A stretch of 46,420 nt of DNA from IMG/VR virus record IMGVR_UViG_3300025430_001071, positions 1 to 46,420 of that record; one strand, written 5' to 3'. Under the pieces are notes generated by a model, which ran no database searches, had not been told where the DNA came from, and saw only the letters and a list, made by a program, of their open reading frames with translations. The DNA comes from a virus. Within the stretch, counting starts at the first letter, position 1, and each line of letters begins with the position of its first letter. A program made the translations under genes and the position numbers. Below, in pieces: positions 31,437 to 38,919 of the stretch.

Positions 31437-31691
31437 ATGAGTTCAACAGTGCGTATCCCTTGGAGTCGTGAACACGACAATGAACATAAGTGGAACGAAA
31501 TCTGCGCCCGCGCAATTGAAATGTTTGGATTGCCAGGGAATAGATTTACTACATTCTTGCATTCAGACTTCATGGATTTCATTTTTGAAAGTAATAAAGA
31601 CGCTCTTATGTTTGCCTTGGAGCATAATGGAGAATTTATTTCTGAACAACAATTGGCTATAGAATTAGTCAGCGGCTATGTATTCAAATGA
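31437..31691 (+). CDS. Tandem small paralogue 1 (84 residues)
   Basis: Reads WNEICARAIEMFGLPGNRF and then MDFIFESNKDALMFALEHNG. The W-x-E-x-x-x-x-A-x-x-x-F-G start and the F-E-S-x-x-D-x-L-M-F-A-L end match, loosely, the neighbours at 31962, 32201 and 32376, so it appears to belong to the same family. Function unknown. Coupled by ATGA to the next gene. Confidence 0.68.
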   Translation: MSSTVRIPWSREHDNEHKWNEICARAIEMFGLPGNRFTTFLHSDFMDFIFESNKDALMFALEHNGEFISEQQLAIELVSGYVFK

Positions 31692-31975
31692 GCCGAGCTG
31701 TCAAACTTACCAAACTACAGTGGAGTAAACTTCGGGCAAAGTTAAGCCAAGATTACCCACGAAGTGTCGTAATGGTACGTTGGAAGATGCGAGAAGTTTT
31801 GGGATTTGTTGATCGTGAACATGAAGAATGGGTTGACTATACGGATGACCCTATGAACATGGGGTGGGGCACCAAATCTAGAATCACCATGATACATTTG
31901 GATTTCTACGATGAACCTAAACGTACAATGTTTTTATTAAAGTATTCAGAGTATCTTCAAAATGATATTAGGTGA
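31688..31975 (+). CDS. Tandem small paralogue 2 (95 residues)
   Basis: Begins MSRAVKLTKLQWSKLRAKLS and ends LDFYDEPKRTMFLLKYSEY, sharing the aromatic-D-E-x-x-R-T-M-F-x-L-K-Y-S terminus of the family. The N-terminal half differs from the others. Function unknown. Overlaps the next gene by 14 bases. Confidence 0.68.
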   Translation: MSRAVKLTKLQWSKLRAKLSQDYPRSVVMVRWKMREVLGFVDREHEEWVDYTDDPMNMGWGTKSRITMIHLDFYDEPKRTMFLLKYSEYLQNDIR

Positions 31976-32201
31976 TGGCACAGTTTGTGGAGAAAGGTAC
32001 TACACGGTAAAGCCCATGTACTGGACTCAGTACGGTGACAATGTTCATTGGGATGAAATGATAACTTGGTGTGTTAGGGCATTTGGACCTACACCAAAAG
32101 ATGGTGTATGGACTCCCAATTCACGATGGTATGCAAATAACACACGACTTTGGTTTAAAAACGAAGCAGATAGGACCATGTTTATATTGAGATTTTCATA
32201 A
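31962..32201 (+). CDS. Tandem small paralogue 3 (79 residues)
   Basis: HWDEMITWCVRAFGP, SRWYANNTRLWFKNEADRT and MFILRFS at the very end give the clearest family pattern: W-D/E-x-x-x-x-W-C...F-G, then R-W-(Y/F), then F-K-N-E-x-D-x-T-M-F-I-L-R-x-S. Stop overlaps the next ATG by one base (TAATG). Function unknown. Confidence 0.7.
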   Translation: MILGDGTVCGERYYTVKPMYWTQYGDNVHWDEMITWCVRAFGPTPKDGVWTPNSRWYANNTRLWFKNEADRTMFILRFS

Positions 32202-32374
32202 TGAATATCATCCCTGAACATGAGTATCATATAGTAGAACTATATGAGTATCCACCCCCTAAAGTTATTGATTGGCTAGAGGAACGGTTCGCTGGCCAAT
32301 GGTTTTATAGAAGTCACAAGATTTATTTTGCTAACGCACAAGATCACATGATGTTTGTGTTAAAATGGAGTTGA
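32201..32374 (+). CDS. Tandem small paralogue 4 (57 residues)
   Basis: A short ATG frame: it begins MNIIPEHEYHIVELYEY, has VIDWLEERFAGQWFYRSHK and ends YFANAQDHMMFVLKWS. It is the shortest member and keeps the Q-W-F...I-Y-F...D-x-x-M-F-V-L-K-W-S core. It fills the gap exactly between its neighbours (one-base overlaps), which supports it being real. Confidence 0.7.
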   Translation: MNIIPEHEYHIVELYEYPPPKVIDWLEERFAGQWFYRSHKIYFANAQDHMMFVLKWS

Positions 32375-32375
32375 T

Positions 32376-32672
32376 ATGGCAACAATGATTAGTAGTGGTC
32401 CTGGCATTTCCAGTATTATTGGCGGATTAAACATTGGATCAGATCATGACCTGCGTCCAATGAAAACTGGCAAGGCCTCGGGGTGGGGTATAGAATATAA
32501 TTGGGTTGAAATTGCTCGAACAGAAAATACCCCAGAGGATATTAATAAGCAAGCTCAGGCCTGGTGCCGAGAAAGATTCGGAACATCTGCTACTCGATGG
32601 TTTGAGAAAAAAGACAAATTTTATTTCAAAAATGAAACAGATATGACAATGTTTATATTGAGGTGGTCATGA
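32376..32672 (+). CDS. Tandem small paralogue 5 (98 residues)
   Basis: The N-terminal 45 residues are specific to this copy; then AQAWCRERFGTSATRWFEKK and KFYFKNETDMTMFILRWS give the family core nearly identical to copy 3. Overlaps the next gene by 4 bases. Function unknown; the compact two-part fold with an aromatic C-terminus could mediate protein binding. Confidence 0.7.
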   Translation: MATMISSGPGISSIIGGLNIGSDHDLRPMKTGKASGWGIEYNWVEIARTENTPEDINKQAQAWCRERFGTSATRWFEKKDKFYFKNETDMTMFILRWS

Positions 32673-33037
32673 GCGAATTATTTTATCGTAGATTTGAAAT
32701 GCAGGTTAAACCCAGTATGCGAAAACTTCGCAGATTAAAACGTCGTGATTATAGGTATGATAAATGGGCATGGGAGATCAGTGATAACATGTTGTATCAA
32801 GATCATATTAACGTTGAAGAAGTAGATTGTGTGGATGTGGTTGTGCCTGCGGATCGTTTGAAAGAAATGGAAGAGCTCTTGACATTCTATGAAAAAATGG
32901 AACGAGAATGGCGTCACCACGATGATGTTGTTAATAGACTAAAGACAGAAAGCCTACAACGTATACGAAATCCTGTGGTTCAAAAGGCCTACGATCAATA
33001 TCAAACACTACTAAATTTGTGTTGGCAAAATGTTTAA
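32669..33037 (+). CDS. Charged helical phage protein (122 residues)
   Basis: Starts at the ATG overlapping the previous TGA. Strongly basic N-terminus (KPSMRKLRRLKRRDYRYDKW), then an acidic strand and a helical tail (KEMEELLTFYEKMEREW). It is not a clear member of the surrounding paralogue family. Overlaps the next gene by 8 bases. Function unknown. Confidence 0.68.
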   Translation: MSELFYRRFEMQVKPSMRKLRRLKRRDYRYDKWAWEISDNMLYQDHINVEEVDCVDVVVPADRLKEMEELLTFYEKMEREWRHHDDVVNRLKTESLQRIRNPVVQKAYDQYQTLLNLCWQNV

Positions 33038-33320
33038 AGGTAGAGGATTTGTTCAATTAACTGGCCGCAGGCCCTATGATGGTGTTGTACCTCCCTATAA
33101 ATCCATTATAAAATCCATGTTTGAAATTAGAGAACGTGCTGATGTGGATGGTGAAACTTGGTACACAGTCCAGGTCAATCCCCGGGTAACTTCTTGGATA
33201 ACAACTCAAGATCCCAGTTTATGGTATAGTCATAAAACCGCCAACAACTACAAGGTCGTAGATACCTATGACATTCATGAAAAATTGTACACAATGTTGG
33301 CCTTGAAATGGAGTAATTGA
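33030..33320 (+). CDS. Tandem small paralogue 6, divergent (96 residues)
   Basis: N-terminal half is unique (RGFVQLTGRRPYDGVVPPYK); the C-terminal half reads SLWYSHKTANNYKVVDTYD and ends LYTMLALKWSN, keeping L-W-Y and the M-x-A-L-K-W-S ending of the family. Last gene of the run; a consensus host-type promoter begins right at its stop. Confidence 0.65.
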   Translation: MFKGRGFVQLTGRRPYDGVVPPYKSIIKSMFEIRERADVDGETWYTVQVNPRVTSWITTQDPSLWYSHKTANNYKVVDTYDIHEKLYTMLALKWSN

Positions 33321-33323
33321 CAA

Positions 33324-33357
33324 TTGACACCGATCATGTTTTCAAGTATAATAAATA
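33324..33357 (+). promoter_or_regulatory. Consensus host-type promoter overlapping a late motif
   Basis: TTGACA (33324-33329), 17 bases, TATAAT (33347-33352): a full consensus. A second TTGACA starts at 33317. AATAAATA (33350-33357) overlaps the -10, so hsp20 may be expressed in both early and late phases. The leader to the ATG is 77 bases. Confidence 0.85.
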
Positions 33358-33433
33358 AATGTGTAGTAGACCTAATGGCTATTACACCTGGGCATAGTGC
33401 CTAAGATTGTCTTACTTTATTAAGGAGAAAATT

Positions 33434-33874
33434 ATGACAAATCATCAATTAGTTCGTTTTGACACCAACGCTCTTAACCGAGCACTTCTAGGATTTGACA
33501 GTTTGTTTGATAACTTTGAACAACGCTTCGCAAATCAAATTAACAACACTTATCCGCCATACAATGTTATCAAGCATGACGAAGATACTTACGAGATCGA
33601 AGTTGCTGTGACTGGTTTTGACAAGGATGAAGTCACTGTTGAAATTGACCAAAATCAATTGATTGTCAAGGGTCAGCGTAAGGAAGTCGAGTTAAACGAA
33701 CCAACCTACCTACATCGTGGGCTTGCTAGCCGTGACTTTACTCGTTCATGGACACTAGCAGAACACATGGAAGTTCGTGATGGTTCTATCAAAAATGGTG
33801 TTCTCACCATTGGACTAAAACGTGTGGTTCCAGAAGCCTTGAAGCCACGTGTTCTTAAACTAACGGCTGAGTAA
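33434..33874 (+). CDS. hsp20: Small heat shock protein, Hsp20/IbpA type
   Basis: The 146-residue protein contains an alpha-crystallin domain: PPYNVIKHDEDTYEIEVAVTGF, DEVTVEIDQNQLIVKGQR, FTRSWTLAEHMEV and SIKNGVLTIGLKRVVPEA (the GVLTI strand end), with a short N-terminal FDSLFDNFE segment. It holds unfolding proteins for refolding. Hsp20 genes are also known from T4-like cyanophages. ATG at 33434 follows AAGGAGAAAATT. It stands as a single-gene unit before a terminator, next to clpS. Confidence 0.92.
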   Translation: MTNHQLVRFDTNALNRALLGFDSLFDNFEQRFANQINNTYPPYNVIKHDEDTYEIEVAVTGFDKDEVTVEIDQNQLIVKGQRKEVELNEPTYLHRGLASRDFTRSWTLAEHMEVRDGSIKNGVLTIGLKRVVPEALKPRVLKLTAE

Positions 33875-33879
33875 GCCAG

Positions 33880-33906
33880 TGGGGGAGCCCTTTCCTCCCC
33901 CATTTT
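33880..33906 (+). terminator. Rho-independent terminator after hsp20
   Basis: TGGGGGAG/CTCCCCCA, 8-bp GC-rich stem with a 7-base loop, followed by TTTT. Confidence 0.82.
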
Positions 33907-33919
33907 AATAGAAAATACT

Positions 33920-34225
33920 ATGACTACAGATACGATTATTGAAGAAAAAACAGTTACTAACAAACGAATCAAAATGCCTAAAAAATACAAGGTTTTGGTT
34001 CTTAATGATGACTATACTCCTATGGAGTTTGTAGTTGAAATGTTTTCTTATGTTTTTAGAAAATCAAGTCACGAGGCAGTGGCATTGACAATGAAAATTC
34101 ATACTGAAGGACAAGCAGTGGCTGGAATTTACACCCACGAAATCGCTGAACAAAAAGTCATCGAAGGTACTGAAATGGCACGTGCTCACGGCCATCCACT
34201 TATATTAAAAGCAGAACAAGAATGA
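33920..34225 (+). CDS. clpS: ClpS adaptor protein
   Basis: A 101-residue protein with the ClpS core: YKVLVLNDDYTPMEFVVEMF, then HEAVALTMKIHTEGQAVAGI and YTHEIAEQKV, ending HPLILKAEQE. The NDDYTPMEFV segment and the His/Met pocket residues match the fold that binds N-end-rule substrates and the ClpA N-domain. A basic 20-residue N-terminal tail is present, as needed for ClpA delivery. ClpS normally works with ClpA, not ClpX; no clpA is seen here, so it would act on host ClpAP. Overlaps heme oxygenase by ATGA. Confidence 0.93.
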   Translation: MTTDTIIEEKTVTNKRIKMPKKYKVLVLNDDYTPMEFVVEMFSYVFRKSSHEAVALTMKIHTEGQAVAGIYTHEIAEQKVIEGTEMARAHGHPLILKAEQE

Positions 34226-34761
34226 GTCTAAAAGAACTAACCAGAGATAAACACGCTGCCGCTGAAGGCACAAGATTTATGAAAGCAGTGTTTGATCAAA
34301 CATTGCCCATGTCGCTTTGGATTGATTATACCTACCAAAAACATCTATGGTATAGAGAAATTGAGACCCAAGCCAAAAAGTTTGGACTGATAGATGGTTT
34401 ACCAGGCATTGAACGAGCCGACCTAATTGCCAAAGATTATAAAGAGATGATGACAGGTAAACTATCTGAATATCATGTCTATAAAGAAATTACCAAGGAC
34501 TACGTTTCCTATATTCGTAAATTAGATGATCCACAACGTGTATTGGCACACCTGTATACTTGGCACATGGGAGACCTGTTTGGCGGGCAAATGATCAAAA
34601 AAATCATTGATGCGCCACACAGTCATTTAGATTTTGAAAATGCCAAGGATCTTATGTTTGTACTACGTGGTATGTTAGACGACAGCATGGCCGATGAAGC
34701 TAATGTGGCCTTTGATTGGGCTATCAAAATACTGGGTGAGTACGATGCCAGTTTGGGATAA
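34222..34761 (+). CDS. ho: Heme oxygenase
   Basis: A 179-residue all-helical enzyme that opens heme to biliverdin IX-alpha, CO and iron. LTRDKHAAAEGTRFM carries the proximal heme ligand H11, and HMGDLFGGQMIKK the distal helix with the flexible glycines (GDLFGGQ). Length is slightly short compared with cyanobacterial HO1 (about 240), as in phage versions. It overlaps the bilin reductase gene, so its product biliverdin is presumably used directly. Ferredoxin must come from the host. Confidence 0.92.
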   Translation: MSLKELTRDKHAAAEGTRFMKAVFDQTLPMSLWIDYTYQKHLWYREIETQAKKFGLIDGLPGIERADLIAKDYKEMMTGKLSEYHVYKEITKDYVSYIRKLDDPQRVLAHLYTWHMGDLFGGQMIKKIIDAPHSHLDFENAKDLMFVLRGMLDDSMADEANVAFDWAIKILGEYDASLG

Positions 34762-35413
34762 GATAGAAAAATTAGCTGATCACTTTGAACAGGTGATTGC
34801 TCAGTCAGCTGACACTGTTCAGGGTGTGGGCGGAGATTATTCGGATTGGCATAATATGCTGTATAGCAGTCCTAGGTATCGCAGGGCACATATCGAGATA
34901 GTGGACAAGCGTGACAGTCATGGTATGTACATACTACATACTACCATATTCCCACACTTCAATGACCCTAGTCCTATATTTGGATTTGATGCTGTTTGTG
35001 GCAAGAATAAAATAACCGGTGCTTTCCATGATTATAGCCATGCTGGAGATCCAAACAGCTTTATGTATCTGTGGTTTAAAGCCAAGGTAAACGGGCTCGA
35101 ATGGAATAAACCCCGACAACTTCCTGAATGGGCACAACAAATCTTTAGCCCTTCCATGGTGGCCGCCGGGAATCTACAAGAAGAAGCAGAAGTAGATCAA
35201 CTGTGCGAAATAGCAAAAGCCACCCTAGATTTTTATCTTGCCAATGTAGGCATAGATCAACAAAGTCTGGCAGACTATCATATGGCACAGAATCGTTACT
35301 GCCATTGGCAAAAGAAAAACCCACAGGTTATACGCAGTATGGTCTCCATGGGAGTGCCAGAAGATACAATGAATCGGTTTGTCAGTGAAGTTCTGTTTCC
35401 CGAAGTAGTATAA
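34745..35413 (+). CDS. Ferredoxin-dependent bilin reductase (PcyA/PebS/PcyX family)
   Basis: A 222-residue protein with the family core HTTIFPHFNDPSPIFGFD (D82, the catalytic Asp equivalent) and CGKNKITGAFHDYSHAG, matching the PIFGFD-x-V-x-G-K-x-K-x-T-G-A-F-x-D pattern of phycobilin-forming reductases. These reduce biliverdin to phycocyanobilin or phycoerythrobilin. The ATG at 34745 lies within the end of the heme oxygenase gene (17-base overlap). Whether it makes a two- or four-electron product cannot be read off; the phage branch PcyX, which makes phycoerythrobilin, is the closest idea. The protein is small for the family but has the whole fold. Confidence 0.88.
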   Translation: MPVWDKIEKLADHFEQVIAQSADTVQGVGGDYSDWHNMLYSSPRYRRAHIEIVDKRDSHGMYILHTTIFPHFNDPSPIFGFDAVCGKNKITGAFHDYSHAGDPNSFMYLWFKAKVNGLEWNKPRQLPEWAQQIFSPSMVAAGNLQEEAEVDQLCEIAKATLDFYLANVGIDQQSLADYHMAQNRYCHWQKKNPQVIRSMVSMGVPEDTMNRFVSEVLFPEVV

Positions 35414-35416
35414 ATA
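35409..35416 (+). promoter_or_regulatory. T4-type late promoter TATAAATA, almost leaderless
   Basis: Exact TATAAATA overlapping the bilin reductase stop and ending 7 bases before the ATG at 35424, the same arrangement as at 24418. Confidence 0.55.
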
Positions 35417-35423
35417 TTATACT

Positions 35424-36818
35424 ATGCGTATAAATGAATTATTACTCGAAGCCTCTGCCTTAGATTTAGGCAAAGTAACCAAATACCCTGAACGGGCACA
35501 GAAATTCTTTGACCTTATTAATCAAGGTCATACTTTTCAAACTGATGCAGGACCTGTACAGTTAGATAAGAGTAACATTGCTCGACTCAAACCACTTTTG
35601 GTAAAAACCAATGTGGGTACTGGAATTAGACCCACTGTGCTGACCACTGACGGTGAAACCATACTAATGAGTAAAATACATTATGATGATGCGGCGTTTG
35701 GTGGCAAAGGTAAAAGTTACACAGGTGCCGCTCAACTAAAACCCCACCCAACATTTGGACATCAAAATCCTGAAGATCCTGATACAGCAATAACACCAGA
35801 ACTGGCCTTAAAATTAGGAGCGTTTCTTTCAGGGCAATTAAATGAAAAGATACAGGCTAATAACTTTTTAGATCAACAAGGCGAAGTGGGTAAGGCAGTC
35901 AAGAACATTGCTAATCAAATCGCAAACGGACAGGTTCCATTGATTCCACAACTTCCAGCAAATCAATTAGGACCAATATTAAATGATGCATTTGAATATC
36001 TTGGTCCTATGCAACTTATTTTTGGTACAGCAAATTTTGAAAACAGTGAAGCATTTTTTGAACATATTGGATCTGATCTTAAAGATCTAGTCGTATATTT
36101 CCCAGGAGCTGTAAATCATCCTGTTGCAGATAGTATAGCCTTAACAAACAGAAAAACAGACAATACTATCTATCTAAGTAGTAAAGGCGGTAAATCTGGC
36201 AAGGGCGCACCTTCGAGTGTTAGCGCATTGATAATGCCTGAGAGCATGAAAAAATCCATTGGAAAAGAACCAGCAGTAACATTTATAAATCTACTACAGG
36301 AATATAAAAAGGGTAAAAGGCCAGCCTGGAGACAACCTTTCGAAGCTGCCAACTGGATACATAGCAACTATCCTGGATCATTAGGTGCCATAGAACAATT
36401 TATGCCATTTGAAGAAGACCTCATGACATGGTTGGCTAGTACTTGGAAGAATCAAAATAAGGGAGTCCCGACTAGCCCTAGACAATTTCCAAAACAATTT
36501 CAGCCACTAGCCTCATTGGTAGCTAAAAATACCAAAGGATCTGATGCGGCATTGTTTTATAACATTCGATATTATGTTTTCCTCTGTATAAGAGAAGCAG
36601 TTAATTCTGGACAAGCAGTTCCTGAGTTTTCAAAACGAATGTTAGAAATACTAGGAGAAAATTATGTTTCTCTGGCCACCAAGGCTGTGGGAAAACCAGG
36701 TGTTGGGCATTATGTAACAACAGCAAAGTGGCCATCAAAGATGGGCGGCAGAATAACTATTGAACGAAAAGACGGGCCAGCCAAGTGGGGCGCTTCAATA
36801 AATTGGTTGTTAAATTAA
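35424..36818 (+). CDS. Phage protein of 464 residues, unknown
   Basis: Begins MRINELLLEASALDLGKVTK. Mixed alpha/beta with several Gly-rich loops (GGKSGKGAPSSVSAL near residue 250) and no membrane segment. MRINELLLE is a start I have seen in other aquatic phage proteins (compare MKIHELVEA and MKIHQLL earlier in this window). It ends KWGASINWLLN. I cannot assign a function; size and late promoter fit a virion or late enzyme. Confidence 0.72.
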   Translation: MRINELLLEASALDLGKVTKYPERAQKFFDLINQGHTFQTDAGPVQLDKSNIARLKPLLVKTNVGTGIRPTVLTTDGETILMSKIHYDDAAFGGKGKSYTGAAQLKPHPTFGHQNPEDPDTAITPELALKLGAFLSGQLNEKIQANNFLDQQGEVGKAVKNIANQIANGQVPLIPQLPANQLGPILNDAFEYLGPMQLIFGTANFENSEAFFEHIGSDLKDLVVYFPGAVNHPVADSIALTNRKTDNTIYLSSKGGKSGKGAPSSVSALIMPESMKKSIGKEPAVTFINLLQEYKKGKRPAWRQPFEAANWIHSNYPGSLGAIEQFMPFEEDLMTWLASTWKNQNKGVPTSPRQFPKQFQPLASLVAKNTKGSDAALFYNIRYYVFLCIREAVNSGQAVPEFSKRMLEILGENYVSLATKAVGKPGVGHYVTTAKWPSKMGGRITIERKDGPAKWGASINWLLN

Positions 36819-36848
36819 AAAGTCATTAACTTGATACTAAATAGTTTT

Positions 36849-37217
36849 ATGGATATATTACTATTATTAGTGTTGTACCAGATTAAACACTGGTACGCAG
36901 ACTTCAAAATCCAAACCTATATGCAGACCATTAAAAAAGGTGTCTGGTTAGACCCTATTGGCATGAGCCATACATGGGATCATATTTGGACTTCTATCAT
37001 TATATTATCCGCTTTTTGGTTTATCCATCCTTTTGATATATTCAGCATACCAGTGATAGTATGTTGTGAAGGACTTTACCATTACTTGGTAGATTATACC
37101 AAGGTCAAATATGGCTGTAAGGACAACACCAAACCCTTGTTTTGGAGTCAGTTTGGTTTAGATCAAATGGCTCATCAACTCAGCTACCTAGCGATTGCTG
37201 GGTATATAATACTTTAA
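36849..37217 (+). CDS. DUF3307-like membrane protein (122 residues)
   Basis: Membrane protein with three to four hydrophobic segments (MDILLLLVLYQIKHWYADF; IIILSAFWFIHPFDIFSIPVIV; LSYLAIAGYIIL) and conserved histidines/aspartates (KHWYADF, HTWDHIW, EGLYHYLVDYTK). This H/D-x-x-D in membrane helices resembles DUF3307. The ATG at 36849 is preferred over the TTG at 36831 as it starts the first helix cleanly. Function unknown. Confidence 0.7.
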   Translation: MDILLLLVLYQIKHWYADFKIQTYMQTIKKGVWLDPIGMSHTWDHIWTSIIILSAFWFIHPFDIFSIPVIVCCEGLYHYLVDYTKVKYGCKDNTKPLFWSQFGLDQMAHQLSYLAIAGYIIL

Positions 37218-37276
37218 AACTACACACTTAATTCAGGTTTTTCCACCGTTAAATATTAGCATACAACGGAGGAACG

Positions 37277-37786
37277 ATGAAAAAGTTCATATTTTCATTA
37301 ATCGCGACATTATCAATGGTTTCTGCTCACGCAGAAATCGCACAACAATTTAAAGATCCCACATTCTCAGGCAATGGATGGGCTCAACAACAGCTAACAA
37401 TTATACAAATGGAGCAAAGCGCCAAGGCAGCTATTGCTTCAAAAGAAGCTGCCGCTGTGAGTGCTGCCAATGCCGCTGCCGCACAGACTCCTATAGCACA
37501 GTTCATGAGTCTGTTTACTAGTCAAGTATACAGTCAACTAGCAACACAGCTAACCAACAATTTATTTTCCAGTTGTACTAGCGCAAATGGCGCGGCAATT
37601 CCAGGATGTAATCCAGCAACAACTGGTACTTTTAATATCAATCCAACCACCACAGTGAGTTGGTTTAAAACCGTTAACGACCCCAATTTCAAGGGACAGA
37701 GTAGTGTTACTCTTACTGTAAAGAACACAGCTGATCCAAGTCAGAACACCAGTGTTACTGTTCCAATCAGTCAATTTTCATTCTAA
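37277..37786 (+). CDS. csgF: CsgF-like curli assembly protein
   Basis: The 169-residue exported protein (signal peptide MKKFIFSLIATLSMVSAHA) begins its mature part with AQQFKDPTFSGNGWAQQQLT, matching the QFxNPxFGGN start of CsgF, the region that plugs into the CsgG pore. The C-terminal strands (VTLTVKNTADPSQNTSVTV) end in ISQFSF, as in CsgF. An Ala-rich helix fills the middle. In curli systems CsgF caps the outer side of CsgG and helps nucleate fibres. ACGGAGGAACG precedes the ATG; csgG starts 8 bases after the stop. Confidence 0.85.
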   Translation: MKKFIFSLIATLSMVSAHAEIAQQFKDPTFSGNGWAQQQLTIIQMEQSAKAAIASKEAAAVSAANAAAAQTPIAQFMSLFTSQVYSQLATQLTNNLFSSCTSANGAAIPGCNPATTGTFNINPTTTVSWFKTVNDPNFKGQSSVTLTVKNTADPSQNTSVTVPISQFSF

Positions 37787-37794
37787 GGTGACAA

Positions 37795-38898
37795 ATGAAA
37801 TTATTTAAATTAACACTAATTGCTTTGACCGTAGCCCTAATGGCAGGTTGTAGCACAATACGTCCCATGGGCGAAGTAAAAATATCAGATCAACCAGAAA
37901 TTGTTAAAAATCAAGCTAGAGATTTTGAGTCTGTACCCAGTCCAGATGGTCCTCCAGTGGCAGTGGCAGTTTACAGTTTTAAAGATCTAACAGGACAACG
38001 TAAAAATAGTGCTACATTGAGTTTATTCTCAACAGCGGTTACACAAGGTGCTGAAGCATATCTTATTAAATCTTTGATAGAAGTAGGCAATCGTCAGTGG
38101 TTCACTGTTGTTGAACGTACTAATTTAGACGACTTGTTGAAAGAACGTCAAATGATCAAACAAACTCGTGAGATCTATGAAGGTGCTAAAGCAAGATTAC
38201 TTCCACCAATGACCATGGCTGGTGTTATCCTTGAAGGCGGCATTATTGATTATAATACCAACGTGTTAACAGGTGGCACTGGTATAGCAATATTTGGCAT
38301 TGGCCCACAGACTCAATACACACAGGATCAAGTGGTAATTAGTCTACGCCTAGTAAGCGTACAAACTGGTGAAATATTGACCACAGTTACCGTACAAAAG
38401 AACCTATTGAGCACAGGGGAAGGCATCACTGCCATGAAGTTCTTTAATCAAGACACACAGGCATTTGAGTTAGATAGCAGTCAGAGTTTTAATGAACCAG
38501 GCAACTATGCTCTACGCAGTGCCATTGAACAGGGTGTAGTTGAATTAATTAAAAAGGGCGAGCGTCAAGGACTATGGAAATATAAAGGTGCTGACTTGCC
38601 CAAGGTAGAAGATCCTGTAGTAGAAACTACTCCAGCGACTGTGGTACCAGTAGAAGAACCCAAGAAAGAGGAAAGCAAGCCTGTGAGCTCGATCGCTCCA
38701 GAAACATTCGGAAAGTTAACAGCTTGGGCGAACATGAGAAAACATGAAGATTATAGCAGTGAGAAAATAACACTTCTTAAACCAGGCACACCTGTTAAAA
38801 TTATTGATCGAGGTGATCGCTTTAGCCTAATTGAAGTGGATAGCAAACGAGGTTGGATATACAACAACTTTATAACACAAGGAAACCAAAAGGGATAA
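37795..38898 (+). CDS. csgG: CsgG-like curli secretion channel with SH3-like extension
   Basis: A 367-residue lipoprotein: signal with lipobox LMAGC (C19). Residues 50-260 follow CsgG: VAVAVYSFKDLTGQRKNS, TAVTQGAEAYLIKSL, FTVVERTNLDDLLKERQMI, GVILEGGIIDYNTN, VVISLRLVSVQTGEIL, which build the nine-fold outer-membrane channel. A Pro/Glu linker (275-300) leads to an extra domain (WANMRKHEDYSSEKITLLKP ... RGWIYNNFI) with the pattern of a bacterial SH3 domain, not present in E. coli CsgG (277 residues). It forms the export pore for the curlin-like proteins that follow. Confidence 0.92.
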   Translation: MKLFKLTLIALTVALMAGCSTIRPMGEVKISDQPEIVKNQARDFESVPSPDGPPVAVAVYSFKDLTGQRKNSATLSLFSTAVTQGAEAYLIKSLIEVGNRQWFTVVERTNLDDLLKERQMIKQTREIYEGAKARLLPPMTMAGVILEGGIIDYNTNVLTGGTGIAIFGIGPQTQYTQDQVVISLRLVSVQTGEILTTVTVQKNLLSTGEGITAMKFFNQDTQAFELDSSQSFNEPGNYALRSAIEQGVVELIKKGERQGLWKYKGADLPKVEDPVVETTPATVVPVEEPKKEESKPVSSIAPETFGKLTAWANMRKHEDYSSEKITLLKPGTPVKIIDRGDRFSLIEVDSKRGWIYNNFITQGNQKG

Positions 38899-38919
38899 CA
38901 CTACCCCCAGGAGTAAAAA

